From Pavlovales sp. CCMP2436 (Eukaryota; Haptophyta; Pavlovophyceae; Pavlovales): 22,212 bases of DNA. The translations under genes were made by a program, and so were the position numbers. The stretch covers positions 74,147 to 96,358 of the forward strand of contig MU631738.1 of NCBI GenBank assembly GCA_026770615.1. Direction: 5' to 3'. This document shows, in pieces, positions 16,035-22,212 of the stretch. The notes under the pieces were generated by a model. The model made no database searches and was not told where the DNA came from. It saw only the letters and a list, made by a program, of their open reading frames with translations. Positions within the stretch are counted from its first letter, which is position 1, and every line of letters starts with the position of its first letter.

Positions 16035-16087
16035 CTGGTTGCGGCGCTGGGACAAGCGGAAGCCGGAAGAGACTGCGGCGCGAAAAG

Positions 16088-16268
16088 CGGCGGATTGGTT
16101 TAAACGTGATTAAACGTGATAAAGCCAGTAGGTTGTTGAACCTATTGTTTGTAATGGGTGTCAGTTGAAAATTTTCTATTGTTTGTAGTGGGTTTCAGTT
16201 GATTTCTTTTTAATAATGTCATTTGACATTTTTTGGGATATTTTTGGGATACAATTATTGGTATAAAA
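16088..16268 (+). repeat. Direct repeat copy B (pairs with 14665-14852)
   Basis: Same word order as copy A: ACGTGATTAAACGTGATAAAGCC, GGTTGTTGAACCTATT, GGGTGTCAGTTG twice in variant form, TGTCATTTGACATTTTTTGGG, then GGGATACAATTATTGG. The copies are diverged in their middle AT tracts. Spacing between copies is about 1.24 kb. Confidence 0.7.
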
Positions 16269-16789
16269 TTAAAATAACGTGCGCTAATGCGCAGCTCGCC
16301 TAACCGCCGGGGGCGGTAATCTCCAACCCCTGGTCTAGTCCTAGGCGGCGGGGTGACTCAATAATCCTTCACTTATCTTTAAAAAAAACTCTCCTCATCT
16401 AAGGTGGTTGCGGTTGTTGGCCTGGGATAAGTGGTTTGGTTCCTCTGTGGTGTGAAATTTTTTAGTTATACGTCCGCCCCCGAATGGTTCTGAAACCCGA
16501 ACCAGAGCGTTGAAAAACACTCGGATCCGGGGAACTCCCGAGCACGCCGAATACCGTCCCCACCGCTGAGTCTGATCAACAAAACGACAATCAACGCCGC
16601 TCGACTGATTTGCTACTGACCGAACTCCTCTGCATCTCGAGCGCTTGAGCTACCGCACGCCTGCGCACGCGACAATCCTGTAGCGCCATAGCACAGACAA
16701 CTATACTCCGACAGCCATTATCCCACAGTGTGATTCTTGCCCACGAGGGGCAGGAACCACAAAGTGGGAGGCTTTTGCTGGGGCCCGGT
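16269..16789. other. Probable 3' flank/UTR of the retrotransposon remnant
   Basis: AT-rich then mixed sequence with no supported gene. An A-run (TTTAAAAAAAACTC) lies near 16380. I could not find a clear 3' end (tail or target duplication) for the minus-strand element that ends its coding part at 16790. Confidence 0.3.
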
Positions 16790-18195
16790 CTACCCCACCC
16801 CTTCACTGGGGTGGGCCTCGGGCTCAGTGGTTTTGGGTTTTGGTTCATGGCATTTTTTTCCCCAATTGCGTATCTGACGCGCCTTCTTTTTTAGCTGTTG
16901 GATGGATTCTGGGCTTGCTGGCTCCTGTTTGCGTTTGGATGAGCGCATCACGCGTTGAGGTATGGCCTCGTACTGTACGGTGGGTATGGCTGGTGCTGGT
17001 GGCAGTGGGGGGGTGGCTGGGGCCGACTTCTGTGGCCTGGAAGGGTTGCCCTGGCTCGGTGTGCGCTTGCGGGGCGCGGCTAGGGTTGATTTTGGGCTTG
17101 CTGGCTCCTGTTTGGGTTTGGGGCGTTTGTCACTGGCGGCTTGGCGTTCTGTGGCCTGGTTGGCATCGGGGGCCCTTTTGGACGCTGAGCGCGTCATGCG
17201 CGAGTTTGTGGCAGGTTTGACCGGGCTCATTGGGCGGGCGCATGGATGAGCTGGTACGGTGGCCTCGTATTCTATGAGTATGGCCAATGCTGGCGGCGCT
17301 AGAGGAGTGGCTGGAGGCAGCCTCTGCGGCGGGGCAGGTTTGACCTGGCTCAATGCGCGTTTGCCTGGCGGGCTTGGTGTGGCCTCGTGTTGTGTAGCGG
17401 GTAGGGCCCTTGCTGGTGGCGTTGGAGGCATGTTTGGTGGTGTGGCCTCGTGTTGTGTAACGGGTAGGGCCCGTGCTGGTGGCGTGGGGGGCATGTTTGG
17501 TGTCGGGTTCTGCGGAGTGGTCGGGATGTCCAGGCCTCGCACACGCTTGTGTGGCTCTGCGCGTATGGCCTGGAGAGGTACCGCGGGTAGCGGGTGGGCG
17601 TAGTGCGGCGTTGTCCGCGCGAGCGGCGGGGGGGTGGGCGTTCGCTGCTGTTTTTTCCCCGCGGGCGTGGTTGCCCCCACCTGTGTCTTTTTCTTGGCTG
17701 CCCTCTCGGCCGTCTGTGCGGCCCACCAGGCCATCTTGAACATTTTCGCGTGTATATGGAGATCTTATCCTTGGTTGCCGTAGCGGATGCCTCGATTGCG
17801 CCTTCGCGCAGGTTGTGCATCTCGAGGCTATGGTGTAGAAGCGTGAAGCTTAAAGCGCCGTGCTTTGGAGGGTCTCCCTCGCTGTCTTTCGCGAGCTCTT
17901 CCTTGATGCTCATACCGACCCGTCCGGTGTAGTAATCCGGCCTAGGGATCATGTGTGTTGCCACTCTTTTTGATTTTGGGATCCCCAGTCGTGGTGCCAG
18001 CTCGGTGCAGAGTGCGTCGTGAAGATCTTGACGGAGCTCGGCCGTTGACGGACACTCGTGGTACAGGTGGTGTTTGGTATCAGATGGACCGGGTGCCTTG
18101 CACAGAGGGCAGGAGGTGCTCATTTTCTCAGGTTTTCCGTCTATTGTTATCTCAATTGAGGCCATCGGCGGAGTGGTAGTGTGGTCCTGGGCTCA
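16790..18195 (-). pseudogene. Non-LTR retrotransposon C-terminus: zinc knuckle and basic Pro-rich tail
   Basis: Reading the minus strand from the TGA at 18193, the frame gives MASIEITIDGKPEKM, then CPLCKAPG and HHLYHECP, a CCHC-type knuckle as found after the RT/RNase H of many non-LTR elements. A helical part follows. At an AAAA run near 17746 the frame slips by one, and the reading continues as MFKMAWWAAQTAERAAKKK into a long Pro/Lys/Arg-rich tail (PNMPPTPPARALP twice, KRKQEPASPES twice) up to TAG at 16790. It is fused in frame, apart from the single TGA, to the RNase H part upstream. The tail probably binds nucleic acid. A homologous knuckle is at 20568-20843. Confidence 0.65.
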
Positions 18196-19337
18196 TTCCT
18201 CTGCCCACTCGGCGTTGTGTCGATATGACCCGAGGACTAATCTGGCCATGTGTTTGGTGTACTTTTCCGGGTACCTTCGGCGCCTGCCGCTTGGTAAACG
18301 CAGTGCCACCGTGCTCTCTTTTGACCAGATGTCTTCTACATTTGCCATCCGTCCTGTGCCCGGGGCCTGTTTGACGGGGCCTCTCTGCTCCAGCCGGCCC
18401 CTTGTGACTCTATCTATTACGGCGTATCGTGCCGCTCGCTGGTCGGATGTGATGACGTCCCCGCTCGCTGAGGCTGCGATTGCCCAGCTATGGACCGTGA
18501 GTGTGTTTGGGGTGAGCTGTACTGTGGCGGGTTCCCGTCGGACCGCTACTGCCTTTGACCCCCAGTCACTCAATGCATTTTGTACGAGTTTAATGGTGTC
18601 CCTGGGTTGTTGGTGTGGGGGGAGCTCATCCTGTGGTCTGCGTTGCCGTTTTGCGGTGGGGATGAAGAGCCGTGTGACTTTCCTGAGCGCGTCCGCTGTC
18701 ACCACTCTGGCTTGTGAGGCGATATCGTACCGCACAGCCCCATGGTTGCTCAGGATTTTGGCTACGTCATCATCCGATTCGGTATGAGCCTTAGTGTAGG
18801 TCACGATTCTGATGCTTTCCGCTGCCTCGTCCCGTTTTTTGAGGGTTAGTATGCGGTAGAAGTGAGGGTTTGCGTCGTAGCTTGAAGGGTCCCGTAGCCC
18901 GTGTGGTGGGGGGCGGGGTTCAGGGTGCTGTTCATGCCAGGCGTGACGTTTAACGCCTGTGTCGTGGTCCCATCCTATGTGTAAGAAAGGCTCGTAGGTC
19001 AGGGCCTGTAGGGCAAGTGTGACTGCATTGCACTCTGCGTTGACAACCGTCTGATCTCCCGAGAAGGTGCAGGTTAGGATATCTGACAGACGCCAGCTTG
19101 AATCCTATCATAAATATATGCCTCTGGGGTGGGTGCCTCGTATCTGGTCTGGCCTGGGGAGAGTGCGTAGAAGCACGCTGCGCCGGCTGCTCGCGCCGGT
19201 TCGCTCCCTTCGGGTTTGATATATGAGCCGTCTACCCCGACGTGGTAGCTGCACAGTTGCGGTTTTTCTGACGTCGGTGGGTGATGTCTGAGCGCATGGA
19301 TAAGTGTTGTGTGGCGCGTCACGAAGCTATAGCACAT
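18193..19337 (-). pseudogene. Retrotransposon RNase H domain and linker
   Basis: RNase H removes the RNA strand during reverse transcription. Minus frame from 19337: VGVDGSYIKPEGSEPA (first catalytic Asp) followed by AAGAACFYAL. A frame slip near 19090 leads to VVNAECNAVTLALQAL (catalytic Glu), then IRIVTYTKAHTESDDD (His) and NHGAVRYDIASQ, where the usual 'AD' has become AV. A long linker follows, up to a TGA at 18193. The domain order fits non-LTR elements with C-terminal RNase H. The frameshift and altered last Asp indicate inactivity. No reverse transcriptase precedes it: the upstream frame joins almost directly to the OTU/endonuclease piece. Confidence 0.65.
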
Positions 19338-19990
19338 GGGCCCGCCTATTGCCGAGTGAGCCGATGTTGCTGTGTATCACGTGAATGGGCGTGGGTCCGA
19401 GGTCTGTTTGTCTGGGTGTGTTTATCAGTGTGACTAGTGAATGTTGTCGGAGCCTGCGTGCCCCTGGTCTTGGTGCTGCTGGTAGTGGATGGGCTGGGTG
19501 AGGTAGGTTGGGGTCTGGGCCTGCCATATGAATAAATAAGGTTGAGGTCACTTCTATTCCCACTTGCTGTGAGTGGCTATTGCTATGTCGATCCGTAGGA
19601 TGGTTGCTATGCTGTTGAACATGTTGTTGTGTATCTAACCGCTTTCCTTTGCCTGGTATGCCATCGACCACATGGGGGCGGTGCTGTTGCCACAGGGATT
19701 TGTTGGGTCTTCGTCGGGCCGTCTGAGGTCCAAGTGGCTCTAGACGTTTTCGGGTAGCGCCCGGGGCGTGGGCTATGGCTCGTTCGCGGAGGTTCGCTGC
19801 TGCTTGTTTGTGACTTGCACCGCTGCCGTCGATTCCCATGGCTGCGTAGAGGAAACAGTTCCCGTCACCCACAACGTCCATGTCCATGAGGTTTATGGTA
19901 GCATAGAGTTTTTCGATTTCCCAGGCTCTCGCTGGTGTCCATTGGATGATTATCTTGGTTTCCCATGGCGGCCCTTTTGAGCGCGTGGGC
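19327..19990 (-). pseudogene. OTU-type cysteine protease domain followed by start of an APE-like endonuclease, retrotransposon-derived
   Basis: Minus frame (open from about 20010): WEIEKLYATINLMDMDVVG then DGNCFLYAAMG, the OTU catalytic D-G-N-C box, and KQAAANLRERAIAH. The His box is not visible, so the domain may be partial. A low-complexity His/Gln/Pro region follows. The end, TPIHVIHSNIGSLGNRRA, resembles the first strand of APE-type endonucleases in non-LTR elements ('l.i.h.NI.SL'). The frame then stops and the RNase H frame begins at 19337, so most of the endonuclease and the whole RT are missing. OTU domains with RNase H and APE are reported for Dualen/RandI non-LTR elements of green algae. 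OTU enzymes cleave ubiquitin; the role in retrotransposons is unclear. Confidence 0.6.
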
Positions 19991-20843
19991 GTTTCGAGGG
20001 GTTGTTAATGGTTACTGTGCTGCTTCGGTCTCTATCTTCAATTGGCGTGTTATCGATGGTTAGTGTGCTGCTTCCGGCTCCATCTCCTGTTGGGTTGTTG
20101 GGTATGCCTGTATCCTTTATTGTGCGAGGTCGTTTGGGGGGGTTTGGGGGGTTAGATTTCCGCCCCTGGGCAGCCCGTCTGGCTTTCTTTTGTTTTTGTT
20201 GGGTGTCTGTGTATTGTTGTTGGCGGCCGGTTAGGGTGGCTGCGAACGCGTCGACGTTGTGGGTGCTTGCCAAGTTGTTACTCTGCGGTGGCTGAGTTGA
20301 TGGTGTGAAAGGGTCGACCTCTGGGTCATCAGGGTCGTTTATGGGCTCATCGGCCTTAATGAGCTTGGTTCTTTAGGCGTTTAAAGCTTCACTGGCTGCT
20401 AGGAGGACTCCTTGTATGGTGCCCGTCTTGTACTCCCTGGTTGGGTTCAGTTTGAGGCATTCCTCGACTAGCTCCTGGGTCTGTATCGAGACGCTCCCGG
20501 CGTGCGCGTCCGGGTGGCTGAGTGAAGAGTCGGTGATGGCGCGTAATTCCGAGTTGATGCCGAGGCCTCAGAGTCTTTTCATGATTACGGTTCGTCGAAG
20601 GTCACGTTGGTCGGCGGTTGCTGGGCAATGCTTCATGATATGTTCGAGTGAGTCCGTATCGTCCGCTGGGTTTAGGCTTTTGATGATGCAGAAGGAGCAT
20701 TTGATGCTGAGTTTAAGGCCACCTTCGTAGAGGGTAACGTCGAGTAGCTTTGGTTCGTCTCTTGCCCGTTCTGTGTTGTCATTCGTAGTGCCTGTCATGT
20801 ATTGGACGTATGTGCGTTGAGTGGTATCTGAGTTTTTTCCCAT
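19948..20843 (-). pseudogene. Second retrotransposon remnant: zinc knuckle and basic tail
   Basis: One minus frame from 20843 to TAA at 19948, broken only by a TGA (about 20565-20570) and a TAA (about 20370). It reads LYEGGLKLSIKCSFC, then SLEHIMKHCPATADQRDLRR, which aligns with the knuckle at 18165 (SCPLC...HHLYHECPSTAELRQDL). After the TGA comes GLGINSELRAITDSS and a helical stretch; after the TAA a basic Pro-rich tail (QKQKKARRAAQGRK, NPPNPPKRPR). The right boundary with the OTU frame overlaps by about 40 bp in another frame, so the junction between the two elements is somewhere at 19950-20370. This is a related but clearly different family member. Confidence 0.6.
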
Positions 20844-20851
20844 CGGCGGTT

Positions 20852-21187
20852 TTAAGGAGGCTGTTGACTCCTTTTCCAGAGGTCGGTTCGGTCCCTTAGG
20901 CGGATGGCATATTTTTGTGTGCGTCTAGTGAGGTTCCGGGGGTCTTTGCGGACATGGATGTTTATAGCTTGGGTTCCCGCTTCTTCTATGACTGCCCTAC
21001 GGATGGTGGATGGAGTGTGGTCGATAAAGTTCCCGTCTTTATCTGTGACGCTGTACCTTGCTGGCGGCCAAGCGCATGGGCCTAGGTCGTGAAAGGAGGT
21101 TTGGTTCTCCACTGCCACTTGTCTGGCGGCCCAGTCAGCGCAGACGTTGAGTGTCACATGCCTCCTGCCGAAAATTAATGTAACCAC
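20852..21187 (-). pseudogene. Second retrotransposon remnant: C-terminal end of RNase H
   Basis: Minus frame from 21187: VTLNVCADWAARQVAVENQ matches the 'N..AD..A' end of RNase H, followed by a linker as in the other copy. The frame slips near 20845 before the knuckle part. Everything upstream of this point is absent: the element is cut off where the 40-bp minisatellite begins, as expected for a 5'-truncated non-LTR insertion or a recombination in the repeat. Confidence 0.55.
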
Positions 21188-21745
21188 GGATCCAGATTAG
21201 GCGTCTACGGATCCGACCCGCATTCAGGTCCAAACTAAGCGTTCTGCGGATCCGACCCACATACAGATCCAAACTATGTTTTCTGTGGATCCGCCCGCAA
21301 ACAGATTCAAAGTAAGCTTTCTGCGGATCCGCCGAAAAACAGATCCGAAATTAGTCATCCACGGATCCGACGCAAGAATAGATCCAAAATGTAAGCTTTC
21401 TGCGGATCCGCCAAAAAACAGATCCAAGATAAGCGCTTTCTGCGGATCCGCCAAGAAACAGATCCAAAATAAGCGCCTTCTGCGGATCCGCCAAGAAACA
21501 GATCCAAAATAAGGCTGTATGCGGATCCGCCAAAAAACACATCCAAAATAGAATTTCTGCGTATCCGCCAAAAAAACAGATCCAAAATAAAGGCTTTCTT
21601 CGGATCCGCCAAAAAACAGATCCAAAACAAGCGCTTTCTTCGGATCCACCAAAAAACAGATCCAAAATAAAAGCTTTCTTCGGATCCGCCAAAAAACAGA
21701 TCCAAAATAAGCGCTGTCTCGGATCCGACCACATAACGGATCCAT
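21186..21745. repeat. ~40-bp minisatellite with paired GGATCC/GATCC sites, about 14-15 copies
   Basis: The typical unit is CGGATCCGCCAAAAAACAGATCC then AAAATAAGCGCTTTCT. CGGATCC occurs near 21186, 21208, 21246, 21324, 21362, 21403, 21443, 21483, 21522, 21601, 21641, 21681 and 21720, with variants at 21286 and 21560. Spacing is 38-41 bp. Left-hand units are more diverged than central ones. All three minus frames are open through most of it. Confidence 0.9.
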
Positions 21746-21759
21746 AGGCTAGCGCAGCG

Positions 21760-22212
21760 AATCCAGGAGTCCGGTAAAGTACGGAACCAGCAGAACGCTG
21801 CTGTCACGCGGCGCTGCCATTGGCTCGTTACGTGATCGCCATGCCGATGCGAGAAAAGCCGGTGCGGCCGCCGGAGTCGCCGCAGCTGCCGCCTTCGCAC
21901 CCGCCTGCGCAGCCGCCGCGTGGCGGGCGCCTGCTTTCCGACTTCGCGCTGTCCAATACCAGCCTCGCCATGCGTCGAAGCATGTCCTAGGCGAGCGTGT
22001 AGTATGCGCTTGTCCGTCGTCATAGCGGTGGAGCCGTCGTCGAGAGGTAGTAGGCGGGCGGCTGCGCTTGCCGAGCACTCGGAGCAAGTCTCTGAGTCGG
22101 CGTGGTCCGTCTGCACGGCTGCCGTCGGCGGAGCTGAGCCGATGGAGATGGGGGCGACGAGGACGTCCGGCATCGTCTTGAAGACGGAGAGCTCGATGCA
22201 CATGTTCTTCAG
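21760..22212 (-). CDS. Partial ORF of unknown identity at the right edge
   Basis: Minus frame from the window edge: MCIELSVFKTMPDVLVAPIS, SETCSECSASAAARLLPLDD and DKRILHARLGHAS. HARLGHAS recalls the GAG-pre-integrase motif of Ty1/copia polyproteins (H.RLGH), but the context is short and the following residues become Arg-rich without the usual Cys ligands. An Ala-rich frame in another phase is also open. The frame runs on into the minisatellite, so the true 3' end is not known. Its start may lie outside the window. Confidence 0.3.

Noticed and set aside
15219..16055. 278-residue minus ORF with SPPP repeats, extensin-like
   Set aside because: No ATG (begins with TTG), SPPP stems from a 12-bp minisatellite, and the rest is a shadow of the 15163-15819 gene.
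14665..16268. LTR retrotransposon interpretation of the two direct repeats
   Set aside because: No TG...CA ends, primer-binding site, polypurine tract or gag/pol could be seen between them.
18074..18787. 237-residue plus ORF over the RNase H linker
   Set aside because: Antisense of a frame that carries RNase H motifs and the zinc knuckle; no own domain.

Overview
The window looks like nuclear DNA of a protist, most likely a microalga; the exact lineage cannot be fixed from sequence alone. The evidence is GT-AG introns in several genes, a nuclear-type tRNA-Thr gene, chromodomains, a FAR1/MULE-type transposase, a GT61-like glycosyltransferase, and a non-LTR retrotransposon that combines OTU protease and RNase H domains (a mix reported for Dualen/RandI elements of green algae). 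GC-rich coding blocks alternate with AT-rich introns and spacers. Most recognisable genes are broken, so this is a repeat-rich, decaying region rather than a working gene cluster.

Layout. 1-2261 (+): 3' part of a MULE-type transposase with a SWIM finger, six exons, two in-frame TAA codons and two nearly identical adjacent introns. 2473-3257 (-): a FAR1/WRKY-GCM1-like DNA-binding domain, frameshifted. 3445-3881 (+): zinc finger plus broken chromodomain. 4012-4201: row of GC hairpins. 4850-5495: 203-bp tandem repeat, possibly coding. 5743-7082: two inverted copies of a TA-flanked MITE around a second chromodomain fragment (-).

7400-8523 (+): a compact pair, a small cysteine-rich protein and a P-loop NTPase N-terminus, then a long palindrome. 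9307-10076: two almost identical tRNA-Thr(AGU) genes facing each other. 10178-10403: a foldback element with a 6-bp candidate target duplication. 11631-12574 (+): GT61 glycosyltransferase relic. 13529-14114 (-): unknown protein with an N-terminal hydrophobic segment. 14150-16270: GGATAC-motif array and a pair of about 180-bp direct repeats around an unknown protein (15163-15819, -) built from a duplicated 95-residue module.

16790-21187 (-): two related non-LTR retrotransposon remnants, head to tail. The downstream one has OTU, the first residues of an apparent APE-type endonuclease, then RNase H, zinc knuckle and a basic Pro-rich tail; its reverse transcriptase is missing. The other starts inside RNase H, directly next to a 40-bp minisatellite (21186-21745). 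An ORF of unknown identity (-) runs off the right edge.

The genes do not form a pathway. What links them is transposition: transposase pieces, two non-autonomous DNA elements, LINE remnants, intron copies that may themselves be mobile, and several minisatellites. The strongest candidates for something new are the twin introns and the OTU-RNase H element.
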